A stretch of DNA of 64,000 nucleotides from Halomonas beimenensis (GTDB lineage: Bacteria; Pseudomonadota; Gammaproteobacteria; Pseudomonadales; Halomonadaceae): the NCBI RefSeq assembly GCF_002549795.1, contig NZ_CP021435.1, positions 1,302,001 through 1,366,000 on the forward strand, in the 5' to 3' direction. Position numbers and translations under genes: made by a program. Every line of letters starts with the position of its first letter. The stretch's first letter is position 1. Shown piece after piece: positions 47,472 through 57,327 of this stretch. The notes beneath the pieces are model-generated. The model was not told the origin of the DNA, did not search any database, and saw only the letters and a list, made by a program, of their open reading frames with translations.

Positions 47472-48140
47472 ATGAGTCAGAACGCACGGGAATCGCTTTC
47501 TGCGCTAATGGACGACGAGGGGGATGAGCTCGAGCTACGGCGGGTCCTGAAGTCGCTGGAGGACGAGCCGGACGCGGCGGATGCCTGGCGCCGCTACCAT
47601 CTGATGAGAAGCCTGATGCGACGTGAGACGGACGCCGACGTCGCCACCGACCTCTCCGCGGGGATCATGGCCCGCCTCCAGGACGAGCCTGCGCCGACTC
47701 CGGCCGCAAGCGAGCTGCCGCGACGCTCGCTGCCCCTGGCGCGCAGCGCCGGTATTGCCGCGGCCGTGTCCCTGCTGGTCATCACCGGGGTGCAGTTCTA
47801 CAACGGCGCCTCGCCGCTGGGCGGCGACGAGGCCGCCGTGGCGGCCGCCGCCGAGCAGGCCGAGTTTCCGACGGACGACCGGATGCCCTCGCTGGTCGAC
47901 CTGCCGATGTTCCAGACCCCCACGGCAGGCAATGCCGGCCTGATGACCGTGGGGGCCGGGGAGGCGATGCCCATGATGCTGTCGCCGTCCCAGCGCCAGT
48001 CGCTGCGCATGGACCGTCAGCAGGCCCTGCTCCTGCAGTCCTACCTGGATCGCCATGCGGAGGGCGCCGCCGCCAGTGGCGGCGACGTCTGGATGCCGCT
48101 GCTGCGGGCCTCGGGAAGCGAGACACTGGGACAGCGCTGA
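47472..48140 (+). CDS. mucA: Anti-sigma factor MucA/RseA family
   Basis: The 222-residue inner-membrane protein holds AlgU inactive. The N-terminal RseA domain (ESLSALMDDEGDELELRRVLKSLEDEPDAADAWRRYHL type, residues 8-45) binds the sigma factor; a transmembrane helix lies at about 91-108; the periplasmic part is cut by regulated proteolysis under envelope stress. Sequence identity beyond the N-terminal domain is low, as is usual. The stop overlaps the mucB start (TGATG). Confidence 0.9.
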   Translation: MSQNARESLSALMDDEGDELELRRVLKSLEDEPDAADAWRRYHLMRSLMRRETDADVATDLSAGIMARLQDEPAPTPAASELPRRSLPLARSAGIAAAVSLLVITGVQFYNGASPLGGDEAAVAAAAEQAEFPTDDRMPSLVDLPMFQTPTAGNAGLMTVGAGEAMPMMLSPSQRQSLRMDRQQALLLQSYLDRHAEGAAASGGDVWMPLLRASGSETLGQR

Positions 48141-49165
48141 TGGCGACCCGGCGCACAAGGACGGCGCGACTGGCGGCGACCCTCCTGGCCGGCGCCATCC
48201 TGCTGCTCCCTGTCCAGGGAATGGCGGCCACGCCGGGGGTCGAAGGCCCCCACTTCGACTGCGCCGAGCTGGCCGACGGGGCCCCGCCGGATTCCGCCCG
48301 CGGCTGGTACGAGCGCAGCCTCTGGGCGAACCATTGCTATGTCTACCAGGCCCGGGCGGTGCGCATCGGCGTCGACGGGGTGCGCACCCTGGCGCTGTCC
48401 CACGAGATCCGTGACGGCATCGAGCGTGAGGTGGCGCGGTTCCTCGACGGACCCGCCGTGGTGTTCGAGCGCCAGGGACGAGTCGCCCGTCTCGCCGGTA
48501 TGGCCGCGGGGCGTCCCGCACCGGCCTCGCCGGCAACGATCGTCGATCATCTCGCCGGGCTCTATCGTCTCCAGATCACCGGCGAGGATCGCATCGCCGG
48601 CCGTCGAACGGTTCGGCTCGACATCGAGCCGCTGGACGAGCTGCGCTATGGCCACCGGTTGTGGCTCGATGCCGTGACCGCCCTCCCGCTCAAGCAGATG
48701 CTGCTCGACGAGCGTGGACGGGTGATCGAGACCTTCCAGATCACCGAACTGCGCGACCCGCGTCTTCACCGGGGAGAGATCGGCCTTTCCCCGGCGCGAC
48801 GCCTCCCCGCCCCCCCCTGGCGGCCCGGCTGGATGCCCGAAGGGTTCGTGGCCCAGCCGGTGGAGACCCATGCCGGCCGCCGTCCGGAGGTCGGCCATCG
48901 GGTCTATGGCGACGGCCTGGCGACCCTGAGCCTGTTCGTCGAGCCACTGGAGAACCGTGATCTGCTGATCCCCGGTGTCCATCGACTGGGGGTATCGAAC
49001 GCCGCGGTGCTGCACCGGCAGCTCGGCGGCCGCCCCCGCCAGGTGGTGGCCATGGGCGAGCTGCCGCCCGAGGTCCTGCGCCGGGTGGTCGAGGCCGTGG
49101 AGTGGCACGCCGACGACGGGGGCGACCCCGGCCGGGAGGCGAGACGGCCGGAGGTGACCCCATGA
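48140..49165 (+). CDS. mucB: Periplasmic regulator MucB/RseB
   Basis: MucB binds the periplasmic part of MucA and protects it from cleavage until lipid or LPS signals appear. The 341-residue protein has a signal peptide (LLAGAILLLPVQGMAA) and the two-domain lipoprotein-carrier-like fold: YEGTFVY-like YVYQARAVRIG, VDHLAGLYRLQITGEDRIAGRRTVRLDIEP, and WMPEGF at the start of the second domain. It lies between mucA and mucC with overlaps at both ends. Confidence 0.9.
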   Translation: MATRRTRTARLAATLLAGAILLLPVQGMAATPGVEGPHFDCAELADGAPPDSARGWYERSLWANHCYVYQARAVRIGVDGVRTLALSHEIRDGIEREVARFLDGPAVVFERQGRVARLAGMAAGRPAPASPATIVDHLAGLYRLQITGEDRIAGRRTVRLDIEPLDELRYGHRLWLDAVTALPLKQMLLDERGRVIETFQITELRDPRLHRGEIGLSPARRLPAPPWRPGWMPEGFVAQPVETHAGRRPEVGHRVYGDGLATLSLFVEPLENRDLLIPGVHRLGVSNAAVLHRQLGGRPRQVVAMGELPPEVLRRVVEAVEWHADDGGDPGREARRPEVTP

Positions 49166-49611
49166 GTCCAGACGAGACGGCGAGCCTGCTGGTCGAGCGC
49201 GGCCGGGTGGTGGAGCCCTTCGAGGGAGGCGCCTGGGTCCAGGTCGAGCGGAGCAGTGCCTGCGGCGCCTGCGCGGCCCGGTCCGGGTGCGGCACTCGAG
49301 CCATGGCCCGTTGGGGGCGGTCGCGCCCGTTGCGGGTGGCCATCGAAAGCTCGCATCCGCTGGCCATCGGCCAGGAGGTCTCCCTGGGCCTGCCCCCGCG
49401 CGAGCTGGCCAGCGCCAGCCTCTGGACCTACGGCATGCCGCTGGGGCTCGCCCTGGCCGGCGCCCTGGGCATCGAGCGGCTGGGAGGCTCCGAGCCCTGG
49501 GTGGCGCTGGGGTTCGCCGCGGGACTGCTCGGCGGCCTGCTGATCCTGAGGCGACGGCTGCAGCGTGATGACGCCCGCTATCGGCCCCGGCTGCTCGAGC
49601 CCCCCTGCTGA
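49162..49611 (+). CDS. mucC: RseC/MucC family inner-membrane protein
   Basis: The 149-residue protein has the RseC/MucC pattern: an N-terminal cysteine-rich part (SACGACAARSGCGT, possibly metal- or cluster-binding), a short beta domain, and two transmembrane helices at about 85-103 and 110-128. In E. coli RseC positively influences sigma-E and SoxR reduction. ATG 49162 overlaps the mucB stop. A 71-bp gap separates it from mucD. Confidence 0.88.
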   Translation: MSPDETASLLVERGRVVEPFEGGAWVQVERSSACGACAARSGCGTRAMARWGRSRPLRVAIESSHPLAIGQEVSLGLPPRELASASLWTYGMPLGLALAGALGIERLGGSEPWVALGFAAGLLGGLLILRRRLQRDDARYRPRLLEPPC

Positions 49612-49682
49612 ACCTTTCTCCCACCTTGTGGTAAGAGAAACACGATCTGCTTATTCATCGCACCTTGTCACAGGAGTCCCTC

Positions 49683-51083
49683 ATGACACCCAGATCCCTT
49701 TCCCTGTGGATGCTCCTGGTCCTGGCGCTCTTCGCCACCCAGGCCGCCCAGGCCCGGGAATTGCCCGACTTCACCGAACTGGTGGAGGAGGCGGCCCCCG
49801 GGGTCGTCAACATCTCCACCTCACGGATGGTGGAGCGCGACTCCCCCTTCCACGATTTCGGCGGCCAGGAGATTCCGGAGATCTTCCGTCACTTCTTCGG
49901 TGATCGCTTGCCGATGCCGCCCGGCGGTGGCGGGCAGCGCGAGGAGCGTCAGTCGCTGGGGTCGGGCTTCATCATCGACGAGGACGGCTACATCATGACC
50001 AACGCTCACGTGGTCGACGGGGCCGACCAGATCCTGGTGCGCCTCAACGATCGCCGCGAGCTGGAAGCCGAACTGGTCGGCGCCGACGAGAAGACCGACG
50101 TGGCGGTGCTCAAGGTCGAGGCCGACAACCTGCCCACCCTCGCCCTGGGCGACTCCGACGAGCTCCAGGTGGGCGAGTGGGTGGCGGCCATCGGCTCGCC
50201 CTTCGGCTTCGATCACTCCGTGACCGCCGGCATCGTCAGCGCCATCAACCGCACCCTGCCGCGGGATGTCTACGTGCCCTTCATCCAGACCGACGTGGCC
50301 ATCAACCCGGGAAATTCCGGGGGACCGCTGTTCAACCTCGACGGCGAGGTGGTCGGCATCAACTCCCAGATCTTCACCCGCAGCGGCGGCTTCATGGGGC
50401 TGTCCTTCGCCATCCCCATCAACGTGGCCATGGACGTGGCCGACCAGCTCCGCGCCAACGGCTCGGTGGCCCGCGGCTGGCTCGGGGTGATGATCCAGCC
50501 GGTCTCCCGGGAGCTGGCCGAGTCCTTCGGCATGGACAACCCCGAGGGCGCGTTGATCGCCGACCTGGATCCGGAGGGACCAGCGGCCGAGGGTGGCCTG
50601 CAGGCCGGGGACATCATCCTCGAGGTCAACGGCAAGGAGGTGGAGCGCTCCAGTACCCTGCCGCGCCTGATCGGTCGCGTGCCGCCCGGTGGTGAGGTCG
50701 CCCTGGAAGTGCTGCGCGACGGCGCCAGTCGCACCATCACCCTGGACGTGGGGGCATGGCCCGATGCCGCCCTGGCCGCCGAAGGCGGCGATACAGCCCC
50801 GGCCCGACTGGGGGTGGTGGTCCAGGCGCTCGACGAGGGGGATCGCCGCAAGCTGGGGCTCGACCATGGCGTGCGGGTCGCCGAGGTCGAACCGGGCGGC
50901 ATCGCCGCCCAGGCCGGCATCCGCCCCGGCGACGTCCTGGTGAGCATCGGCCAGCAGGCGGTGGAGAGCCCCTCGCAGCTCGCCGAGCTGGTCGCCGGCT
51001 TCCCGGAGGGCAGCGTGGTGCCGGTGCGTCTCTACCGGGAAGGCCGCTCCTACTTCGTGGCCCTGCGACTCGCCGCCGACTGA
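49683..51083 (+). CDS. mucD: Periplasmic serine protease MucD/DegP
   Basis: The 466-residue HtrA-type protease degrades misfolded envelope proteins and dampens AlgU activity. It has a signal peptide (SLWMLLVLALFATQAAQA), a trypsin-like domain with His109 in NAHVVDGAD, Asp139 in KTDVAVLKV and Ser212 in NPGNSGGPLF, and two PDZ domains (about 265-350 and 370-460). ATG 49683 follows ACAGGAG; an in-frame start six codons upstream is less likely. The algU-mucABCD order equals that of Pseudomonas. Confidence 0.95.
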   Translation: MTPRSLSLWMLLVLALFATQAAQARELPDFTELVEEAAPGVVNISTSRMVERDSPFHDFGGQEIPEIFRHFFGDRLPMPPGGGGQREERQSLGSGFIIDEDGYIMTNAHVVDGADQILVRLNDRRELEAELVGADEKTDVAVLKVEADNLPTLALGDSDELQVGEWVAAIGSPFGFDHSVTAGIVSAINRTLPRDVYVPFIQTDVAINPGNSGGPLFNLDGEVVGINSQIFTRSGGFMGLSFAIPINVAMDVADQLRANGSVARGWLGVMIQPVSRELAESFGMDNPEGALIADLDPEGPAAEGGLQAGDIILEVNGKEVERSSTLPRLIGRVPPGGEVALEVLRDGASRTITLDVGAWPDAALAAEGGDTAPARLGVVVQALDEGDRRKLGLDHGVRVAEVEPGGIAAQAGIRPGDVLVSIGQQAVESPSQLAELVAGFPEGSVVPVRLYREGRSYFVALRLAAD

Positions 51084-51109
51084 CCCCGTCGGCGTCCGTC
51101 GAGCGCCGA

Positions 51110-51135
51110 GACCCGGCGGCCCCGGCCGCCGGGTC
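51110..51135 (+). terminator. GC-rich hairpin after mucD
   Basis: GACCCGGCGGCC (51110-51121) and GGCCGCCGGGTC (51124-51135) form a perfect 12-bp inverted repeat with almost no loop, 27 bp after the mucD stop. No T-run follows. TACAAT (51161-51166), a possible -10 box for lepA, lies 25 bp further on with a weak -35 region. Confidence 0.55.
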
Positions 51136-51238
51136 GCTGTATCTGGCCGGCGCATCCCGCTACAATGCCGCCATCTCACACGATGCGCATTTCCGCCCCC
51201 GGTTCTGCGGGCGCGTACACGACACGGATCAATCCTGA

Positions 51239-53056
51239 ATGGCAGAAAGCGATAACCGTAAAGTAATCAACGGGATACGGAACTTCTCGATCATCGCCCA
51301 CATCGATCACGGCAAGTCGACCCTGGCCGACCGCCTGATCCAGACCTGCGGGGGGCTGACCGAGCGCGAACTCAAGGAACAGGTCCTGGATTCCATGGAC
51401 CTGGAGCGTGAGCGGGGCATCACCATCAAGGCCCAGTCGGTGACGCTGGACTACCACGCCAAGGACGGCAACGTCTACCAGCTGAACTTCATCGATACGC
51501 CGGGGCACGTGGACTTCTCGTACGAGGTCTCGCGCTCGCTCTATGCCTGCGAGGGGGCGCTGCTGGTGGTGGATGCCGCCCAGGGTGTCGAGGCCCAGTC
51601 CGTGGCCAACTGCTACACGGCCATCGAGCAGGGCCTCGAGGTGCTGCCGGTGCTCAACAAGATGGATCTGCCCCAGGCCGATCCCGAGAAGGTCGGCCAC
51701 GAGATCGAGGAGATCATCGGCCTCGATGCCACCGATGCCTGCCAGGTGTCGGCCAAGAGCGGCCTGGGCGTCGACGAGCTGCTCGAGCGGCTGGTGCGCG
51801 ACATTCCGCCCCCCAAGGGCGATCCGGAGGCGCCGCTGCAGGCGCTGATCATCGACTCCTGGTTCGACAACTACCTGGGCGTGGTCTCCCTGGTGCGGAT
51901 CTTCGACGGTACCCTGAAGAAGGGCGACAAGATCCGCATCACCTCCACCGGCCGCGACTGGCAGGCCAACGAGGTGGGTATCTTCACCCCGCAGCGTCGC
52001 GGGACCGACGTGCTCAAGGCCGGCGAGGTGGGGTTCGTGGTGGCCGGCATCAAGGACATCCATGGCGCCCCGGTGGGGGATACCATCACCCATGCCAAGA
52101 CCCCGGACGTCAAGCGCCTGCCCGGCTTCCAGAAGGTCAAGCCCCAGGTCTATGCCGGCATGTTCCCGGTCAGCGCCGACGACTACGAGGACTTCCGCGA
52201 CGCCCTGGAGAAGCTGGCGCTCAACGATGCCTCCCTGGACTACGAACCGGAGAATTCCGACGCCCTGGGCTTCGGCTTCCGGGTCGGTTTCCTCGGCACC
52301 CTGCACATGGAGATCGTCCAGGAGCGGCTCGAGCGCGAGTACGACCTGGACCTGCTGACCACCGCGCCGACCGTGGTCTACGAGCTGGCCATGAAGGACG
52401 GCTCGGTGCGCTACGTCTCCAACCCGTCCAAGCTGCCCGACATGGCCGACGTGGAGGAGATGCGCGAGCCCATCGTGCGGGCGAGCATCCTGGTGCCCCA
52501 GGACTTCGTCGGCAACGTCATCGCCGAGTGCGAGCAGCGCCGCGGCACCCAGCTCGACATGCTCTTCCTGGGCAGCCAGATCCAGCTCACCTACGAGCTG
52601 CCGATGAGCGAGGTGGTGATGGACTTCTTCGATCGCCTGAAGTCCATTTCCAAGGGCTATGCCTCGCTGGAGTACAACTTCGAGCGCTTCCAGGCGGCCA
52701 AGCTGGTGCGTCTCGACGTGCTCATCAACGGTGATCGTGTCGATGCCCTGGCGGTGATCATCCACCGCGACCATGCCCACTCCCGTGGCCGGGTGCTGGT
52801 CGAGAAGATGAAGGAACTGATTCCGCGGCAGATGTTCGACGTGGCCATCCAGGCCGCGATCGGCGGTCAGGTGGTGGCTCGCTCCACGGTCAAGGCGATG
52901 CGCAAGAACGTCACCGCCAAGTGCTACGGCGGCGATGTGACCCGCAAGAAGAAGCTGCTCGAGAAGCAGAAGGCGGGCAAGAAACGCATGAAGCAGGTCG
53001 GCCGGGTGGAGATTCCCCAGGATGCCTTCCTCGCCGTGCTCAAGGTCAACGACTAG
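51239..53056 (+). CDS. lepA: Elongation factor 4 (LepA)
   Basis: LepA is a ribosome-bound translational GTPase involved in initiation and back-translocation. The 605-residue protein has the G domain ([32 protein letters not shown]), domain II, and the LepA-specific C-terminal domain ending [28 protein letters not shown] 51239 has no obvious ribosome site, but the protein matches the family from residue 10. The gene is followed by lepB after 15 bp. Confidence 0.96.
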   Translation: MAESDNRKVINGIRNFSIIAHIDHGKSTLADRLIQTCGGLTERELKEQVLDSMDLERERGITIKAQSVTLDYHAKDGNVYQLNFIDTPGHVDFSYEVSRSLYACEGALLVVDAAQGVEAQSVANCYTAIEQGLEVLPVLNKMDLPQADPEKVGHEIEEIIGLDATDACQVSAKSGLGVDELLERLVRDIPPPKGDPEAPLQALIIDSWFDNYLGVVSLVRIFDGTLKKGDKIRITSTGRDWQANEVGIFTPQRRGTDVLKAGEVGFVVAGIKDIHGAPVGDTITHAKTPDVKRLPGFQKVKPQVYAGMFPVSADDYEDFRDALEKLALNDASLDYEPENSDALGFGFRVGFLGTLHMEIVQERLEREYDLDLLTTAPTVVYELAMKDGSVRYVSNPSKLPDMADVEEMREPIVRASILVPQDFVGNVIAECEQRRGTQLDMLFLGSQIQLTYELPMSEVVMDFFDRLKSISKGYASLEYNFERFQAAKLVRLDVLINGDRVDALAVIIHRDHAHSRGRVLVEKMKELIPRQMFDVAIQAAIGGQVVARSTVKAMRKNVTAKCYGGDVTRKKKLLEKQKAGKKRMKQVGRVEIPQDAFLAVLKVND

Positions 53057-53071
53057 GGAAGGGCGTCGACG

Positions 53072-53878
53072 ATGGACTTCGCACTCTTGCTGGTGGTGGC
53101 GGTGGCCGTCACCGGCGCCATCTGGCTGCTGGACCTGATCTGGTGGCGGCCCGCCCGCCGGGCCCGGCTGCTTGCCAACACCGAGGCCGGGACGACCGAG
53201 GGGATCGATCCCGCGGCCCGGGAGAAGGCGCTCAAGGATCCCTGGCCGGTGGACTACGCACGCTCCTTCTTCCCGGTGCTGCTGGTGGTCCTGGTGCTGC
53301 GCAGCTTCGTGGTCGAGCCCTTCCAGATTCCCTCCGGCTCGATGCGCCCGACCCTGGAAGTGGGCGACTTCATCCTGGTCAACAAGTTCGCCTACGGCCT
53401 GCGCCTGCCGGTGATCAATACCCGGATCGTCGAGCTCGGCGAGCCCGAGCGGGGCGACGTCATGGTGTTCCGCTTTCCCAGCGAGCCCTCGGTGAACTTC
53501 ATCAAGCGCGTGGTGGGGGTGCCGGGGGATCGCATTCGCTACGAGGACAAGCAGCTCTACGTCAACGGCGAGCCGGTGCCCAAGTCGCTGGTCGAGGCCG
53601 GGCCCGCGGCGGCTCCCGGCGAGTTGCTGCTCGAAGAGCGACTGGGCGAGGTGAGCCACGCTATCTACACTAATCCTCGCGACCCCGGCCCGCAGATGCG
53701 CGAGGTCGTGGTGCCGCCGGGCCATTATTTCACCATGGGAGACAACCGCGACCACTCCAACGATAGCCGCTACTGGGGCTTCGTGCCGGAGGCCAATGTC
53801 GTGGGCAAGGCCTTCGCCGTCTGGATGCACTGGGACGGTGGCCTGCCGAGTTTCACCAGCGTGCGCCGCATTCAATAA
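53072..53878 (+). CDS. lepB: Signal peptidase I
   Basis: LepB cleaves signal peptides of exported proteins at the outer face of the inner membrane. The 268-residue protein has two transmembrane segments (about 3-24 and 63-82). The catalytic dyad is Ser90 in IPSGSMRPTL and Lys145 in FIKRVVGVPGD, one residue off the E. coli numbers. The C-terminal box MGDNRDHSNDSRYWGFV is present. The lepA-lepB-rnc-era order is conserved in gammaproteobacteria. Confidence 0.96.
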   Translation: MDFALLLVVAVAVTGAIWLLDLIWWRPARRARLLANTEAGTTEGIDPAAREKALKDPWPVDYARSFFPVLLVVLVLRSFVVEPFQIPSGSMRPTLEVGDFILVNKFAYGLRLPVINTRIVELGEPERGDVMVFRFPSEPSVNFIKRVVGVPGDRIRYEDKQLYVNGEPVPKSLVEAGPAAAPGELLLEERLGEVSHAIYTNPRDPGPQMREVVVPPGHYFTMGDNRDHSNDSRYWGFVPEANVVGKAFAVWMHWDGGLPSFTSVRRIQ

Positions 53879-53923
53879 CACATGCCGGGATCGGCATCGC
53901 TTGCATGACATAGCAGGAGCTTC

Positions 53924-54613
53924 GTGAGCAATTCCCTGACCCTTTTCAGCCGCCGGATCGGCCATGATTTCGCGCAGCCCGAGCTGCTCGAGCTGGCCCT
54001 GACCCATCGCAGCTTCGGTGGCCGCAACAACGAACGCCTGGAATTCCTCGGCGATTCCATCGTCAACTTCGTCATCGCGGAGGACCTCTACCAGCGCTTT
54101 CCCCAGGCTCGGGAGGGCCAGCTGTCGCGCCTGCGTGCCCGCCTGGTCAAGGGCCAGACCCTGGCCGAGCTGGCCCGCGAGATGGACTTCGGCGATCACC
54201 TGCGCCTGGGCTCCGGCGAGATGAAGAGCGGCGGACATCGCCGCGACTCCATCCTCGCCGACGCCGTCGAGGCGGTCATCGGCGCCGCCCACCTGGATGC
54301 CGGGATGGAGACGGCCCGGGCCCGGGTGCTGGCCTGGTACGCCGAGCGCCTGGAGGCCATCGACCTCCAGGACACCCAGAAGGATCCCAAGACCCGGCTG
54401 CAGGAGTTCCTGCAGTCGCGCCAGGTGGCGCTGCCGCGCTACGAGGTCATCTCGGTGGAGGGCGAGGCCCATGCCCAGACCTTCACGGTGGAGTGCCACG
54501 TGGACATTCTCGACGAGCACACCCAGGGCATCGGCTCCAGCCGCCGCCACGCCGAGCAGCAGGCCGCCGCGCGCGCCCTGGGCCGGCTCGACCCCCGTGG
54601 AGGTCGCTCATGA
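53924..54613 (+). CDS. rnc: Ribonuclease III
   Basis: RNase III cuts double-stranded RNA in rRNA precursors and mRNAs. The 229-residue protein has the catalytic signature [13 protein letters not shown] and the second acidic site DAVEAVIGA, then a double-stranded RNA-binding domain from about residue 155 ([11 protein letters not shown]...[14 protein letters not shown]). The start is GTG 53924 with a GCAGGAGC ribosome site. The stop overlaps the era ATG, and a structured 45-bp spacer precedes it. Confidence 0.96.
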   Translation: MSNSLTLFSRRIGHDFAQPELLELALTHRSFGGRNNERLEFLGDSIVNFVIAEDLYQRFPQAREGQLSRLRARLVKGQTLAELAREMDFGDHLRLGSGEMKSGGHRRDSILADAVEAVIGAAHLDAGMETARARVLAWYAERLEAIDLQDTQKDPKTRLQEFLQSRQVALPRYEVISVEGEAHAQTFTVECHVDILDEHTQGIGSSRRHAEQQAAARALGRLDPRGGRS

Positions 54614-55509
54614 CCCAGCGCTGCGGCTTCGTGGCCATCGTCGGCCGTCCCAACGTCGGCAAGTCGACGCTGATGAACCGGATCCTCGGCCAGAAGATCT
54701 CCATCACCTCGCGCCGTCCCCAGACCACCCGCCATCAGGTCATGGGCATCAAGACCGAGGGCGAGGCTCAGTACATCTACGTCGATACCCCGGGCATCCA
54801 TATCCTCGAGAAGGACCGCAACAAGGCCATCAACCGCTTCATGAACCAGGCGGCCACCCAGGCACTGCGGGACGTGGACTGCGTGGTCTTCATCATCGAC
54901 CGCACCCGCTGGACCGCCGAGGACCAGGTGGTGCTGGAGCGCCTGGCCAGGGTCGAGGCGCCGGTGATCCTGGCGGTCAACAAGGTCGACCGCCTCAAGG
55001 ACAAGTCGGAACTGCTGCCCTGGCTGGAGTCGGTGGGCGCCCGGCGCGACTTCGCGGCCATCGTGCCCATCGCGGCCAAGCACGGCACCAACGTGCCGGA
55101 GCTCGAGGCCGAGGTCGCCAGGCACCTGCCCGAGAGCGTGCACTACTTTCCCGACGACCAGATCACCGACAAGAGCCAGCGCTTCCTGGCCGCCGAACTG
55201 GTCCGCGAGAAGGTCATGCGCCAGCTGGGTGACGAGCTGCCCTACCAGATGACCGTGGAGATCGAGGAGTTTCGGGACGAGGGCAAGGTGGTGCACATCA
55301 GCGCCCTGATCATGGTCGAACGGCAGGGCCAGAAGAAGATCCTGATCGGCGAGCGCGGCGAGCGCATCAAGAAGATCGGCCGCGAGGCCCGGCTCGACAT
55401 GGAGCGGGTGCTCGGCGCCAAGGTCATGCTCAACCTCTGGGTCAAGGTCAAGCGCGGCTGGTCCGACGACGAGCGGGCGCTCAAGAGCCTGGGCTACGAC
55501 CTGGATTGA
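54610..55509 (+). CDS. era: GTPase Era
   Basis: Era binds 16S rRNA and helps mature the 30S subunit. The 299-residue protein has the G domain ([30 protein letters not shown]) and a KH RNA-binding domain with [19 protein letters not shown] 54610 overlaps the rnc stop. The downstream neighbour recO, usual in this operon, is separated by a heptad repeat. Confidence 0.97.
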   Translation: MTQRCGFVAIVGRPNVGKSTLMNRILGQKISITSRRPQTTRHQVMGIKTEGEAQYIYVDTPGIHILEKDRNKAINRFMNQAATQALRDVDCVVFIIDRTRWTAEDQVVLERLARVEAPVILAVNKVDRLKDKSELLPWLESVGARRDFAAIVPIAAKHGTNVPELEAEVARHLPESVHYFPDDQITDKSQRFLAAELVREKVMRQLGDELPYQMTVEIEEFRDEGKVVHISALIMVERQGQKKILIGERGERIKKIGREARLDMERVLGAKVMLNLWVKVKRGWSDDERALKSLGYDLD

Positions 55510-55649
55510 GCGACCAAGCGGCGAGTAGAAAGTAAAAAGTGGCAAGTAGAAAGGGAAGGAGGCGCAAGTAGAAAGGTTCTCATCTGCTTGCCACTTGCCA
55601 CTTGCCACTTGCCACTTGCCACTTGCCGCTTGCCGCTTGCTCCTTGCTC
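55510..55649. repeat. Heptad element between era and recO, CTTGCCA type
   Basis: Nine heptads occupy 55587-55649: five CTTGCCA, two CTTGCCG and two CTTGCTC. The left part (55525-55575) contains AGTAGAAAG several times and GTGGCAAGTAGAAAG, which is partly the inverse of the array. The 7-mer differs from that of the other sites, but the period, copy number and left-arm/right-arm layout are the same. The array ends 35 bp before the recO start. Confidence 0.9.
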
Positions 55650-55684
55650 CCTGTGGCTTGACGCTGCCCGAAGGCCCATCGCTC

Positions 55685-56386
55685 ATGATCCCCCAACCGG
55701 CCTATCTGTTGCACAAGCGGCCCTACCGCGAGACCAGCGCCCTGGTCGAGCTGCTGACCCTGGACCACGGGCGGGTCCGGGCCGTGGCGCGGGGCGTGCA
55801 GCGGCCCCGCAGCCGGGCCCGGGCGGCCCTGCAGCCCTTCGCGCCGCTGCACCTTACCTGGAGCGGCGAGGGCGATCTCAAGCGGCTGTCGCTGATGGAG
55901 ACTCAGGGCGCGGCGGCCATGCTGGTCGGCGAAGGACTGCTGTGCGGCCTCTATGCCAACGAACTGTTGACCCGGTTGCTGCCCGTGGAGCTGCCGGTCC
56001 GGGAGGTCTTCGTCCACTACGGCGCGGCCCTCGAGGCCCTGCCGCGTCCCGAGCGACGGGCCGGTGCCCTGCGGCGCCTCGAGCAGGCGCTGCTCGAGGC
56101 GCTGGATGCCGAGCCGCGCTTCTGCGGCCCCGATGGCCAGGCCCTCGACCCGCAGACTCGCTATGTCTTCGACCCCGTCTCCCGCGCCTTCCACCCGGGA
56201 CAGGGCGGCATCGATGGTCGTACCCTGAAGCTGCTGGCGAGTGGCGACCGGGGCGAGCCGGGCCTGGCCGGGCCCGCCAAGGCCGTCAATCGGGCGGCCC
56301 TGGCGCCACTGCTGGGTAGCCGGCCGCTGCGCTCCCGGGAGTGGATGCGCCAGTTGGCGGCCCGGCGGCGGGCCCGCCAAGCTTGA
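55685..56386 (+). CDS. recO: DNA repair protein RecO
   Basis: RecO, with RecR, loads RecA on gaps coated with SSB. The 233-residue protein has an N-terminal OB-fold (AYLLHKRPYRETSALVELLTLDHGRVRAVARGVQR) and a helical C-terminal part typical of the family. ATG 55685 matches the family start; the frame runs open upstream through the heptad array, so the true start rests on homology. The gene is flanked by repeat elements on both sides. Confidence 0.9.
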   Translation: MIPQPAYLLHKRPYRETSALVELLTLDHGRVRAVARGVQRPRSRARAALQPFAPLHLTWSGEGDLKRLSLMETQGAAAMLVGEGLLCGLYANELLTRLLPVELPVREVFVHYGAALEALPRPERRAGALRRLEQALLEALDAEPRFCGPDGQALDPQTRYVFDPVSRAFHPGQGGIDGRTLKLLASGDRGEPGLAGPAKAVNRAALAPLLGSRPLRSREWMRQLAARRRARQA

Positions 56387-56517
56387 AGAGCAGCGCTACG
56401 CGCCTGGAAGCCTGAAGCTGGAAGACAGGCTTGCGGTACAGGTGGGTGGTAACATGCTGTTTTCCAGCTTCCAGCTTCCAGCTTCCAGCTTCCAGCTTCC
56501 AGCTTCCAGCTTCCAGC
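56384..56517. repeat. Heptad/REP-like element between recO and pdxJ
   Basis: The core (56384-56428) reads TGAAGAGCA, a mini-hairpin GCGC-TAC-GCGC (56393-56403), then CTGGAAGCCTGAAGCTGGAAG. GAAGCTGGAAGACAG (56414-56428) pairs at 14 of 15 positions with CTGTTTTCCAGCTTC (56457-56471). The right arm continues as eight perfect TTCCAGC heptads (56462-56517). It shares its core with the elements at 8450 and 23131. The pdxJ ribosome site follows 10 bp later. Confidence 0.92.
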
Positions 56518-56542
56518 TTACGGCTCATCGAAGGAGAGTGTC

Positions 56543-57325
56543 ATGCATCCCCCCCGCATCCTGCTCGGCGTCAACATCGACCACATCGCCACCCTGCGCC
56601 AGGCCCGCGGCACCCGCTATCCCGATCCCGTCCAGGCGGCGCTGCTGGCCGAGGAGGCCGGAGCCGACGGCATCACCGTCCATCTGCGCGAGGATCGCCG
56701 CCATATCCAGGACCGCGACGTACACCTGCTGGCCGAGGTGCTCAACACCCGCATGAACCTGGAGATGGCGGTCACCGAGTCGATGCTGGCGCTGGCCGAG
56801 GAGGTCCGTCCGGCCCATGTCTGCCTGGTGCCGGAGAAGCGCGAGGAGTTGACCACCGAGGGTGGGCTGGACGTCGCGGGGAGCTTCGAGGCCGTGGCCG
56901 ACGCCGGCCGTCGGCTGGCGGCCGCGGGCTGCGAGGTGTCGCTGTTCATCGACCCGGAGCCGGCCCAGATCGAGGCCGCGGCGAACGCCGGGGCGCCGGT
57001 GGTGGAGCTGCACACCGGGGCCTACGCCGAGGCGTCCGGCGTCGGGGCCGAGCGGGAGCATGCCCGGCTGGTGGCCGCCGCCGAGATGGCCGGTGAACTG
57101 GGCTTGACCGTCAATGCCGGCCATGGCCTGCATTACCACAACGTCGAGGCCATTGCCGCCATTCCCGGCCTGCACGAGCTCAACATCGGCCATGCCATCA
57201 TCGCCCGAGCGCTGTTCGTCGGCCTCAAGGAGGCGGTGGCGGAGATGAAGCGCCTGGCCATCGCCGGCCAGGAGGCCGGCTTCGTGGCCGCGCTGGAAGA
57301 GCACGACCACGATCACGATCACTGA
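56543..57325 (+). CDS. pdxJ: Pyridoxine 5'-phosphate synthase
   Basis: PdxJ joins 1-deoxyxylulose 5-phosphate and aminoacetone phosphate to form pyridoxine phosphate. The 260-residue TIM-barrel protein starts [18 protein letters not shown] and has [21 protein letters not shown] and [13 protein letters not shown] 56543 follows GAAGGAGAG. The protein ends in EEHDHDHDH, a short His/Asp tail that E. coli PdxJ lacks. It is followed by acpS after 2 bp. Confidence 0.95.
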   Translation: MHPPRILLGVNIDHIATLRQARGTRYPDPVQAALLAEEAGADGITVHLREDRRHIQDRDVHLLAEVLNTRMNLEMAVTESMLALAEEVRPAHVCLVPEKREELTTEGGLDVAGSFEAVADAGRRLAAAGCEVSLFIDPEPAQIEAAANAGAPVVELHTGAYAEASGVGAEREHARLVAAAEMAGELGLTVNAGHGLHYHNVEAIAAIPGLHELNIGHAIIARALFVGLKEAVAEMKRLAIAGQEAGFVAALEEHDHDHDH

Positions 57326-57327
57326 CC

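Noticed and set aside
51176-54550. 1124-codon minus-strand open frame across lepA, lepB and rnc
   Set aside because: It spans three conserved genes on the other strand and their spacers. No family features; typical of high-GC third-position bias.
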